The notes under the pieces are model-generated. The model saw only the letters and a list, made by a program, of their open reading frames with translations. It was not told the DNA's origin and ran no database searches. Source: an uncultured Spirochaetales bacterium (GTDB taxonomy: Bacteria > Spirochaetota > Spirochaetia > Sphaerochaetales > Sphaerochaetaceae). Taken from it: 36,467 bases of DNA. Below, in pieces: positions 24,573 to 32,183 of this stretch (the first letter of the stretch is position 1; each line of letters opens with the position of its first letter). The stretch spans positions 1-36,467 of the forward strand of contig CASFMA010000005.1 in assembly GCA_949295675.1 (NCBI GenBank), given 5' to 3'. The position numbers and the translations under genes are program-made.

Positions 24573-26294
24573 TTATGACAATGCCTTCATGAATTCTCCC
24601 TTGATTGCAGCAACTCCATCCTCAAGAGCCTTGCGGCCTCCCTTCCCTTCTGTCAGGAACAGGTAGTACTTGATCTTAGGCTCGGTCCCGGAAGGACGCA
24701 CCACAAGCTTCTCGCCTGTCTTGAAGCGGAAGATGACGACATCTGACTTAGGAAAACCTGTATTCTCGCCAAGAAGATCCTCCATGACCTCTATAGTGCG
24801 GCCCGCGAGCTTGCTGCCAGGCTTGAGGGCACGGAGAGAGGCCATTATTCCCTTCATCGTCTCCTTTCCCTCAGCTCCGTCATATTCATTCGAGAAGACA
24901 ACCTCTGTAGAATAGCCATACTCAGCATAGATCTCATCGAGCCTCTGCTGCAGCGTCTTGCCGATAGATGCGTAGTAGCACATCATCTCGACAGCAGCGA
25001 CAGATGATGACACGGCATCCTGGTCATGTACTGAAGGAACTGTAAGGAAGCCATAGCTTTCCTCACAGCCGAAGAGGAAGTAGCGGCCAGGGTTGTTCCC
25101 GCTCTCAATCCTTTCGATCTCCTCTGCGATATACTTGAATCCGGTAAGCACATCCTTGCACTCACCTCCGTTCTTCTCAGCTATACGCCTGACTATATCG
25201 GTGGTGACAAGGCTCTTTGCGACGAACGGGATGCCATCCTTGAGCTTGAGCTCCTTCGCAGTGGTGAGAAGATAATCGACAAGCAGTGTCGCAATCTGGT
25301 TTCCCGTCAGAAGAAGATAATCTGTCTTAGAGCTGTCCTTAGGTATCGCTATTCCAAGCCTGTCGGCATCAGGATCCGTTCCGAGCACGATATCCGCCTT
25401 GACTTCCTTTGCAAGCTCTATGACCTTGCCCATCGCCTCAGCGCTCTCAGGGTTCGGGAGCTTGACAGTCGGGAAGTTGCCATCTGGCTCTTCCTGTTCC
25501 TTCACCACAGAGCATTTTATGCCAAGCTCGGAAAGCATGTGGCGGACAGGTACATTGCCTGTGCCATGGAGCGGAGTATATGCGACCATGATATCAGATG
25601 CCTTGATGAGCTCAGGCCTTCTCAGGGATGAGAGCACCATCCTGTAGTATGCCTCATCAGTCTCTGCTGGAACGCTCTGCAGCTTCCCTGTCCTCCTGGC
25701 CTCTCCTTCCGTGATGTTCTTTATGCGGTCAGGCGTGACCTCGTTGGCGAGCTTCGCTATCCCTATATCATGGGGAGGAGTCACCTGTCCGCCGTCTGAC
25801 CAATACACCTTATAGCCATTGTACTTCGACGGATTGTGCGATGCTGTTATCACGATGCCTGAAGTGGCCTTCATATGGCGTACTGCGAAGCTGAGCATCG
25901 GAACTGGATGGAGCGTATCATACAGATATACCTGCACGCCGTTCGCCGCAAGCACAAGGGATGCTGAAAGAGCGAACTCCTTTGAGAAAAGACGCGAATC
26001 GTAGGCTATGACAGTCGATGGCTCAGATACAGAAGAGAGAAGATACTCTGCAAGGCCCTGCGTCACCTTCCTTACCATGAAGGTATTGATCCTGTTCGTT
26101 CCCCCGCCTATGACGCCACGCATTCCAGCTGTCCCGAAAGCAAGGGAGGTATAGAAACGGTCATAAAGCCCGTCCCAGTCCTCCATCTCTATAGCAGCTT
26201 CGACCTCGTCCCTGAATACTGCATTGGTCTCCGCCTCAATATACTGACGCGCCTGGACCAGGATATCATCCTTCATCTTTTCCGTAAAATCCAT
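24573..26294 (-). CDS. Phosphoglucomutase / phosphomannomutase
   Basis: This alpha-D-phosphohexomutase interconverts hexose 1- and 6-phosphates, linking glycolysis with nucleotide-sugar or glycogen synthesis. The 573-residue protein shows the four expected motifs: the phosphoserine loop TASHNP (150-155), the Mg2+ site DPDADR (307-312), the sugar-binding GCEESYGF, and the C-terminal phosphate-binding RPSGTEPKIKYY. Its length and the GTAGMRG N-terminal motif match the PgcA-like phospho-sugar mutases of Firmicutes and spirochaetes. AGGAGGG stands before the ATG. A TAGAAT with a TGC extension (26321-26316) suggests its own promoter in the 35-bp gap after the phosphatase gene. Confidence 0.94.
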   Translation of the reverse strand: MDFTEKMKDDILVQARQYIEAETNAVFRDEVEAAIEMEDWDGLYDRFYTSLAFGTAGMRGVIGGGTNRINTFMVRKVTQGLAEYLLSSVSEPSTVIAYDSRLFSKEFALSASLVLAANGVQVYLYDTLHPVPMLSFAVRHMKATSGIVITASHNPSKYNGYKVYWSDGGQVTPPHDIGIAKLANEVTPDRIKNITEGEARRTGKLQSVPAETDEAYYRMVLSSLRRPELIKASDIMVAYTPLHGTGNVPVRHMLSELGIKCSVVKEQEEPDGNFPTVKLPNPESAEAMGKVIELAKEVKADIVLGTDPDADRLGIAIPKDSSKTDYLLLTGNQIATLLVDYLLTTAKELKLKDGIPFVAKSLVTTDIVRRIAEKNGGECKDVLTGFKYIAEEIERIESGNNPGRYFLFGCEESYGFLTVPSVHDQDAVSSSVAAVEMMCYYASIGKTLQQRLDEIYAEYGYSTEVVFSNEYDGAEGKETMKGIMASLRALKPGSKLAGRTIEVMEDLLGENTGFPKSDVVIFRFKTGEKLVVRPSGTEPKIKYYLFLTEGKGGRKALEDGVAAIKGEFMKALS

Positions 26295-26329
26295 TTCACC
26301 CTCCTAATGTTGATTATTCTAGCACTATA

Positions 26330-26992
26330 TCATAAGGACTGCGACAAAACTCGCGCCAGGGATGCAACATTTTCCGCACTCACCGCTATTCCCCTGGCCT
26401 CCAGCTCGTCCTTTGTGGAAAATCCATATGAAACTATCAAAGAGCGTACCCCAGCCCTCCTTGCCGTCTCCTCATCCACCCAGCTGTCACCGACATATAC
26501 GACATCATCCGGCGAAAGCGAGAACTGCTCCATCGCTGAAAGCAATGCCCCTGGATCAGGCTTGAGGGGGAACTTCCCGCATGCTCCCTGTACATAGTCA
26601 AAATCAACTGGCGATAGCTTTCCGATTATCTGATGCACGATCTCGTCGGCCTTGTTTGATATGACGCCCATCATGATGCCATGCTCCTTGAGAGATGAGA
26701 GAAGCTCTCCCATGCCGGGATACAGCGATGTATGATCTGCAGGATGCTTCCTGTAATATGAGAGCATAAGCTGGTACATGAGCTCCTGCTCGCCTTCCTC
26801 CTGTATTGGTGGGCAATGCTCGACGATCGCATTGGCAAGCGCACGCCGGAGCCCCCTGCCCACGTATCGCCTGACATCACATAGCGGGACGCTCTCGCCA
26901 TCATATGCCCTGATAGCGTAGTCTATCGCGGCCTTTATATCCTCAAGCGTATCGAACAAAGTGCCGTCAAGATCGAAGAAAACAGCTTTCAT
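26330..26992 (-). CDS. HAD family phosphatase, phosphoglycolate-phosphatase-like
   Basis: The 220-residue protein has the HAD motifs in order: nucleophile FDLDGTLFDT at the N-terminus, SNK, lysine in PLKPDPGAL, and GDSWVDEETARRAG. A helical cap between motifs 1 and 2 is of the Gph/PGP type. Phosphoglycolate or a related small phosphoester is likely the substrate, but specificity cannot be read. The start at 26992 directly precedes the conserved KAVFFDLDGT; there is no ribosome-binding site, and TATCCT (27004-26999) ends 6 nt before it. It is divergent from the RlmI-type gene with a 53-bp shared promoter region. Confidence 0.9.
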   Translation of the reverse strand: MKAVFFDLDGTLFDTLEDIKAAIDYAIRAYDGESVPLCDVRRYVGRGLRRALANAIVEHCPPIQEEGEQELMYQLMLSYYRKHPADHTSLYPGMGELLSSLKEHGIMMGVISNKADEIVHQIIGKLSPVDFDYVQGACGKFPLKPDPGALLSAMEQFSLSPDDVVYVGDSWVDEETARRAGVRSLIVSYGFSTKDELEARGIAVSAENVASLARVLSQSL

Positions 26993-27010
26993 GGCTAAAG
27001 GATAAGCCTT

Positions 27011-27045
27011 TTGACACATGAAATGCCATACATTACGATAGTGCC
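27011..27045 (+). promoter_or_regulatory. Leaderless promoter of the RlmI-type gene
   Basis: A perfect -35 TTGACA (27011-27016), a 17-nt spacer and TACGAT (27034-27039) are followed after 6 nt by the ATG at 27046. It is the clearest example in the window of a promoter too close to the start codon for any 5' leader. Confidence 0.7.
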
Positions 27046-28269
27046 ATGCTTACAATAACGATCAGAGAAGGCAGGGAGAAGCTTCTGCTCAAGCATCATC
27101 CATGGGTGTTTTCAGGAGCGATTGAGGATATAGACGGCAAGGATGGATGCGGCTTCGCCAAAGTCGTGTCGCATGATGGCTCATTCATCGCATATGGATA
27201 CTATGATGAGAAAAGCCATATAGTTCTCCATCTGCTTTCCTGGAACATCGATGATACCATGGACGAGGCCTATATCAGGACCCTCGTGAAACGATCCGTG
27301 CTGAGAAGGAGATCTCTTTTCGGCATGAAGGATACCACCTGCTTCCGCCTGATACACGGAGAAGCCGACTTCCTTCCGGGAATCGCGGCAGACTGCTATG
27401 GAAGGGAAATACGTCTGATCGTCTCATCGCGCTTTGCATCGGCATTCCTTCCAGCGATCGCGGCAGAGCTCGATGCCATGCTTCATCCTTCTATAATAGA
27501 GGCCACTGTAGACAGGTCCTTCGCATCTGCAGAGGGACTGCCGGAAAGGACCAGGACATTCAAGGATGGCATTGAATGCGGAGAGGACAGCAGCCGCGGC
27601 AACGTAAGGTTCATAGAGGATGGGATCATCTTCGAAGCAGCGCCAGGGAGAGGACAGAAGTCCGGATTCTACTGCGATCAGCGTGACAACAGGGGAATCG
27701 TAGAGAAAGCCGCTGCAGGAAGGACCGTGCTTGACCTCTTCTCATATACAGGGGCCTTCACGCTCCACGCACTGAGAGGCGGCGCCATCTCTGTCGATGC
27801 CGTCGATTCATCTGAATCAGCGCTGCGCCATCTGCTTTACCAGGTGCATATAAACGAGGATGAGAAGACAATAGCGCCAGGATCAAGGGAAAAGGTCACT
27901 ATCACAAGCGCGGATTGCTTCGACTATATAAGGACGGTAGAGAGCGGCAAGTACGATATGATGATCCTCGATCCGCCAAAGCTCGCGAAGACAAAAGCAG
28001 CGCTGGACAACGCGATGAAAGCATATAAGGATCTCAACAGGGTGGCGATGCTCAAGATAAGGAACAATGGGATAATAGCCACATTCTCATGCTCTGCGGC
28101 AATGAGCGTGGAGAACTTCCGCATGATGCTCTCATGGGCAGCAGCTGATGCTGGTGCAGAGATACAGCTTCTGCGTACGCTGAGCGCGGGGGAAGATCAC
28201 CCTGTAAGGCTGTCCTTTCCTGAAAGTGAGTATCTGAAAGGCTGCCTCATCCGGGTAATAAAGGATTAG
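27046..28269 (+). CDS. rlmI: RlmI-type rRNA (cytosine-C5) methyltransferase
   Basis: The 407-residue protein has an N-terminal PUA RNA-binding domain (HHPWVFSGAIEDIDG), a central RlmI linker domain, and a class I methyltransferase domain with KSGFYCDQRDN, motif I VLDLFSYTGAFTLHA, DSSESAL, and DPPKLAKTK. This order matches RlmI (YccW), which makes m5C1962 in 23S rRNA; the exact target is inferred. It has no ribosome-binding site but a near-consensus promoter ending 6 nt before the ATG. Its stop overlaps the convergent corA by 4 bp. Confidence 0.9.
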   Translation: MLTITIREGREKLLLKHHPWVFSGAIEDIDGKDGCGFAKVVSHDGSFIAYGYYDEKSHIVLHLLSWNIDDTMDEAYIRTLVKRSVLRRRSLFGMKDTTCFRLIHGEADFLPGIAADCYGREIRLIVSSRFASAFLPAIAAELDAMLHPSIIEATVDRSFASAEGLPERTRTFKDGIECGEDSSRGNVRFIEDGIIFEAAPGRGQKSGFYCDQRDNRGIVEKAAAGRTVLDLFSYTGAFTLHALRGGAISVDAVDSSESALRHLLYQVHINEDEKTIAPGSREKVTITSADCFDYIRTVESGKYDMMILDPPKLAKTKAALDNAMKAYKDLNRVAMLKIRNNGIIATFSCSAAMSVENFRMMLSWAAADAGAEIQLLRTLSAGEDHPVRLSFPESEYLKGCLIRVIKD

Positions 28270-29294
28270 TCCTCCCCTTCAAGTGTCTCCTTCTTGCGTC
28301 TCAGATACTTGATCTCGGAAGGAGTGCGCTCCCCTTTCTTCATCTTGCGCTTCTCGCCAAGCGATGCCTTCAGGATCGACCTGTTCCTCCTGTCAGATAT
28401 GATTATGTTGCCGACAGCTGCCACAAGGGCGCAGAGGAACAGAAGGAAGATCCAGGCATAGGGGCTGTCCATTCCCGGCAGATGGACATTCATTCCGAAG
28501 AATCCGGTGATGAACGTAGGGAACATCAGAGAAAGGGAGATGACTGTCAGGCGCTTCATGATCACGTTCATATTGTTTCCGATGACAGAGGCGAACGCAT
28601 CCATCGTGCCGGTGAGGATATCAGAATAGATATTCGCCATCGCGATAGCCTGCTTGTTATCGGTGATGCTGTCCTCCAGGAACTCCTCCTCCGCCTCATT
28701 GTTGACCTTGAAATAAGGCGTCTTCTGAAGCTTTTCAAGAAGCAGCTCATTGCCTGTAAGGCCAGTAGTGAGATATACAAGCGACTTCTGTATCTGCAGA
28801 AGCTGTATAAGCTCATAGTTCATGATTGATTTCTGCAGCTGTTCCTCGACTATATCCTTCTGCCTGTTTATGTACTTCAGCAATCTGATATATACAAGAG
28901 CCGCACGGCCAAGTATGGATATCACGAACCCTTCCTTTGTCTCGACAGGGCACTGCCTGAAGCGATGGCGGGCGAAATCATCGATGACGACGCTGTCACC
29001 GCGGCATATCGTGATCACCTTGTCAGGGAACAGGACTATGCCGAGAGGGATCGATGTGCGCTCAAGCGGTTTCTCATCATCCTCTTCGCTCGATGGAAGA
29101 CGGCAGATTATCACAGTATACTCATCTTCCTTCTCTATTCTGCTCTGTTCATCTATATCCATGATATCAGCAAGAAGCTCCGATGATATGAGATACTCAT
29201 CGGTAAGGATCGAGATATCATCCTTATCAAGCTCCCTGGCATCAATCCAGGTGAATTTCTGATTTGGGGATAAATCCGTTCTTTTTGTGATCAT
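28266..29294 (-). CDS. corA: CorA family Mg2+/Co2+ transporter
   Basis: CorA is a pentameric channel for Mg2+ and other divalent ions. The 342-residue protein has the large N-terminal cytoplasmic domain, a long stalk helix, TM1 (LTVISLSLMFPTFITGFFGM) ending in the signature GMN, the periplasmic loop NVHLPGM, and TM2 (AWIFLLFLCALVAAVGNIII). Unusually, about 45 mostly basic residues follow TM2 (RRNRSILKASLGEKRKMKKG and beyond), whereas typical CorA ends shortly after it. The ATG at 29294 has GGAGGG 6 nt upstream. A short leader ORF and a hairpin precede the gene. Confidence 0.93.
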   Translation of the reverse strand: MITKRTDLSPNQKFTWIDARELDKDDISILTDEYLISSELLADIMDIDEQSRIEKEDEYTVIICRLPSSEEDDEKPLERTSIPLGIVLFPDKVITICRGDSVVIDDFARHRFRQCPVETKEGFVISILGRAALVYIRLLKYINRQKDIVEEQLQKSIMNYELIQLLQIQKSLVYLTTGLTGNELLLEKLQKTPYFKVNNEAEEEFLEDSITDNKQAIAMANIYSDILTGTMDAFASVIGNNMNVIMKRLTVISLSLMFPTFITGFFGMNVHLPGMDSPYAWIFLLFLCALVAAVGNIIISDRRNRSILKASLGEKRKMKKGERTPSEIKYLRRKKETLEGED

Positions 29295-29306
29295 CTGGCC
29301 CTCCAC

Positions 29307-29342
29307 AGCCTTCTGACCACGCTCAGGAGATGACAGAAGGCT
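29307..29342 (-). promoter_or_regulatory. Hairpin in the corA leader
   Basis: Perfect 9-bp arms AGCCTTCTG (29307-29315) and CAGAAGGCT (29334-29342) enclose 18 nt, which include CTCC able to pair with the corA Shine-Dalgarno GGAG. The upstream arm begins exactly after the stop codon of the leader ORF. No U-tract follows, so control of translation is more likely than termination. Confidence 0.55.
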
Positions 29343-29390
29343 TCATATAGTACATCTAGGTAAAGGGTTAGTACTGCCGCCTTCGTCCAT
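29343..29390 (-). CDS. Putative 15-residue corA leader peptide
   Basis: ATG at 29390 follows GAGGAGAG at a normal distance and opens a 15-codon frame, MDEGGSTNPLPRCTI, ending at TGA 29345-29343. The stop codon touches the 5' arm of the hairpin before corA, so a ribosome at the end of this frame would disturb the hairpin. The ribosome-binding site itself can pair with an upstream CTCTC. It resembles the logic of proline-containing Mg2+-sensing leaders (mgtL), but this is inference; no homologue is known to me. Confidence 0.4.
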   Translation of the reverse strand: MDEGGSTNPLPRCTI

Positions 29391-29442
29391 TTTGTCTCTC
29401 CTCATCGAGAGGATGTTAGCACAACTGCAGATAAAGGAAAAC

Positions 29443-29473
29443 TCCCCGGAACGCGAAAAGATGCTCCCGGGGA
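29443..29473 (-). terminator. Terminator after the pyr operon
   Basis: A GC-rich 7-bp stem TCCCCGG/CCGGGGA (29443-29449, 29467-29473) with a 17-nt loop lies 8 nt beyond the pyrC stop. On the minus strand it is followed by GTTTTCC, a short U-tract. Confidence 0.6.
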
Positions 29474-29481
29474 AATGCGTG

Positions 29482-30516
29482 TCAGATAGCAGAATAAGGA
29501 TCGAGGAAATACTCTTTCCTCTCCGCTTCATACAGCCCGAGCGGATCGGGTGGCAGCAGGATATCCTCACAGCCAAGCCCGAATGTTTCCAGGACGTTTC
29601 CGCCGAAGGCCTTCCTGAGCCTGTCTTCGCTGCATCCGGCTTTCCTGAGCCTGAAGAGCAGGAGATCCATCCCTGGGAGCCCGGGGATGCCGGAAGCTCC
29701 CTTCTCCTTATCCTCTCTCGTATGCGGCGCATGGTCTGATTCAGCCCAGTCAATCGTTCCGTCAAGGAGAGCTGAGAAGACTGCAGCCCTGTCCTCCTCG
29801 CTTCTGAGCGGCGGGTTCATCTTCAGCATCAGGCTGCTGTTCTCCGCGTCCTTCCTTGAAAGAAGCGCATGGTGCGGAGTCGCACCCATCGTAATTCGAA
29901 GATCAGAGCGTACGGATCTGACATACTCTATAGTGCTTGCTGCAGATACATGGCAGATATGCAGCGTTCCTTCAAAACCTGTCTCAACGGCAATGGAGAC
30001 AAGATCCTTCACGCTCTCCGTCTCAGCCTCTGCCGGGCGCGCATCGCTATGTGTCCCATACTGACCGGGAACATAAAGCTCAGGATGCAGAAGCTCCTCC
30101 TTCTCAGCATGGACAGCCAGGACGCCTTTATAGCCAAGACGCTTCAAGGCCTGGAACACCTTCCTCTGGTTATCAATGCCTATTATCCCCATGTTGCCTG
30201 TACTGTGGCCGGCAAACATCTTCAGCCCGACAACCAGTGGGAAAAGCTCTGAATGGAGCGATACGACCTCCTCGATCTGTCTCTCATCATTGGTGAGGCC
30301 TGCATACAGATGATACGAAACTCCCGTCCTCTCCGCCGCCTCCCCTCCAAGGGCAAGGCGTTCAAGGATCACAGAACGTGACGTGCATGCCGGGTCTGTA
30401 TTCGGCATGTCAAAAAGGTGGGTAAAGCCCAGACGTGATGCAACAGATAATCCATGCAGCACAGTCTCCTTTCCGTCCTGCTTCCAATCTCTCAGATGGA
30501 CATGAGGATCTATCAT
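29482..30516 (-). CDS. pyrC: Dihydroorotase, compact form
   Basis: PyrC closes N-carbamoyl-aspartate to dihydroorotate. The 344-residue amidohydrolase begins almost directly with the metal site DPHVHLRD (His5, His7). It continues with FDMPNTDPA, VGLKMF (the lysine position of carbamylation), AVHAEKEE, HICHVSAAST and DHAPHTREDK, the aspartate being catalytic. It lacks the about 50-residue N-terminal beta-domain of typical class I bacterial dihydroorotases and resembles the dihydroorotase domain of animal CAD in that respect. Its ATG overlaps the pyrDK stop by ATGA with no ribosome-binding site of its own, implying translational coupling. Last gene of the pyr operon. Confidence 0.94.
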   Translation of the reverse strand: MIDPHVHLRDWKQDGKETVLHGLSVASRLGFTHLFDMPNTDPACTSRSVILERLALGGEAAERTGVSYHLYAGLTNDERQIEEVVSLHSELFPLVVGLKMFAGHSTGNMGIIGIDNQRKVFQALKRLGYKGVLAVHAEKEELLHPELYVPGQYGTHSDARPAEAETESVKDLVSIAVETGFEGTLHICHVSAASTIEYVRSVRSDLRITMGATPHHALLSRKDAENSSLMLKMNPPLRSEEDRAAVFSALLDGTIDWAESDHAPHTREDKEKGASGIPGLPGMDLLLFRLRKAGCSEDRLRKAFGGNVLETFGLGCEDILLPPDPLGLYEAERKEYFLDPYSAI

Positions 30517-32183
30517 AGGGTTACGTTATTCTCCTTCAGCGTCTTCCATGTGAAGAACGTGCCTTCCTTGCAAGGCAGATGAGAGCCGCATACGCACTCC
30601 CCGCACATGCCGATACCGCACATGGTGTTCTTCTCCATCGAAAGATATATCCTGTCATCAGGCAGGCCAAGCCTCTCTGCCTTCATTGCAGCTCCTTCCA
30701 TCATCTTCCCCGGTCCGACGACATAGAGTGCTGTGTCTCCGGCAAGATCAGACTCAGAAATCGTATCAAGCACGCGTCCAGGCTTGCCGTCATCAGCTAC
30801 GGCGGTGAACTTGCCATAGGAAGAAAGAACATCCTCAAGAGGCTCCTTCCCGTCTGAAAGCTTCACGACACCGACCCTTATATCCATGGCTGTGCCATCT
30901 TTTGCCAGCCTTTCTGCAATGAGCGGAAGGACCGCGGCTCCTGTGCCGCCTCCTATGAGAAGAGCCTTCTCTGTCTTCTCATAGACCATGGGGCTGCCAT
31001 ATAGTCCGCGAGTGTATATAGTGTCGCCTTCGCAGAGCTCGAAAAGAGATGACGTGAACTGCCCTCTCTTCTTTATAAGGAATGTCAGCGGATCATTCAC
31101 AGCTACCGAGAACGGCTTCTCTCCCTTTCCCGGAACCCATAGGAACACGAACTCACCTGGCTCTGCATGGCTCTTCCCGTCGAGGGTGAACACAACCACA
31201 TCATCGCCATAAAGCTCTTTCTTCACTATCTTGTGCGGAGTGTATTCGAGAGCATTCCCCTTCGACAGATAAGCAGACGTGTCCTTCCCGTTCTTGACTG
31301 CAGAGAAGAACGCTTCCCAGTCCTTCGGGTGGACACGGGAGATTGCAGAACCGATTCCGACGCTGTCAGCACCGGCTGCGACCATACGCCTTGCATCCTC
31401 TGCAGATGAGACACCGCCCATTCCAAGGATTATGGGATTATCGCCTATCCTCTCCCTTATGGCACGGATGGCCTTGATAGCCTCTTCCTTTACCCACTCT
31501 CCAGAGGCACCGCCCTTGCCGCCAAGGTTGTTGTTCAGGATCGGGGCACCGGACTGTGGCTCGATATAAAGCTTAGGGCCGACTGTGTTTATGGCGGAGA
31601 TGCCGTCCGCACCTGCTTCTATGACAGCTTCAGCTATATCGGCTATATCAGGGACATTGGGCGTGAGCTTCACGACAAGCGGTGACTTGCGTCCTGGATA
31701 AGATGAGACAATCTTCCTCACATAGTCAGAAGCGATGGCCTTATCTGTACCGATCGAGGCGCCGAACCCAGCAGCCGCGTGCGGGCACGAGAAATTAAGC
31801 TCCAGGATATCAGCAACAGGATCGAAAGCCTTTACAAGAGTTATGAAATCATCTGGATTCGACGCGGCAAGGGAGACACAGAGAATCGCCCTCATGCCCT
31901 TCTCCCTTATCTCCCTCAGCTCCTTCAGCGCTGTATCCATGCCTGGGTTGCGCAATCCTACAGAATTGCCGAAGTCGCCAGGGGACGGAGAACAGACCAC
32001 TGGCTCCCTGTTGCCCGGAGTAGGGACAACCTGGAAGCTCTTCGTCGTTATTATATCCACGCTGGGGATGGATCGGTCGAAAAGCTCTATAAGCTCCTTC
32101 TTCGTCGACGCGACGCCCGAGACAGTCGCGAGATGTATCTCTCCCCTCTTGTGGCTTCCTTTGAGAAAAGACAGCGCATCCAT
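30513..32183 (-). CDS. pyrDK: Fused dihydroorotate dehydrogenase PyrD-PyrK
   Basis: This 556-residue protein joins both subunits of the NAD-dependent class 1B dihydroorotate dehydrogenase. Residues 1 to about 305 are the FMN-binding PyrD barrel with the class 1 catalytic cysteine C133 in LNFSCPHA, IITTKSF and LGMGGVSS. Residues about 315-556 are PyrK: FAD-binding EKPFSVAV (355-362), NAD-binding LIGGGTG (409-415), and a cysteine-rich 2Fe-2S cluster (C522, C527, C530, then C532 or C538). Electrons would pass from dihydroorotate through FMN, the cluster and FAD to NAD+. In most bacteria these are two genes, with pyrK often first. The start overlaps the pyrF stop as TGATG. Confidence 0.95.
   Translation of the reverse strand: MDALSFLKGSHKRGEIHLATVSGVASTKKELIELFDRSIPSVDIITTKSFQVVPTPGNREPVVCSPSPGDFGNSVGLRNPGMDTALKELREIREKGMRAILCVSLAASNPDDFITLVKAFDPVADILELNFSCPHAAAGFGASIGTDKAIASDYVRKIVSSYPGRKSPLVVKLTPNVPDIADIAEAVIEAGADGISAINTVGPKLYIEPQSGAPILNNNLGGKGGASGEWVKEEAIKAIRAIRERIGDNPIILGMGGVSSAEDARRMVAAGADSVGIGSAISRVHPKDWEAFFSAVKNGKDTSAYLSKGNALEYTPHKIVKKELYGDDVVVFTLDGKSHAEPGEFVFLWVPGKGEKPFSVAVNDPLTFLIKKRGQFTSSLFELCEGDTIYTRGLYGSPMVYEKTEKALLIGGGTGAAVLPLIAERLAKDGTAMDIRVGVVKLSDGKEPLEDVLSSYGKFTAVADDGKPGRVLDTISESDLAGDTALYVVGPGKMMEGAAMKAERLGLPDDRIYLSMEKNTMCGIGMCGECVCGSHLPCKEGTFFTWKTLKENNVTL

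Noticed and set aside
29295-29481. M-box magnesium riboswitch before corA
   Set aside because: The conserved M-box sequence and its helices are not present; the short leader ORF and hairpin explain the structure better.
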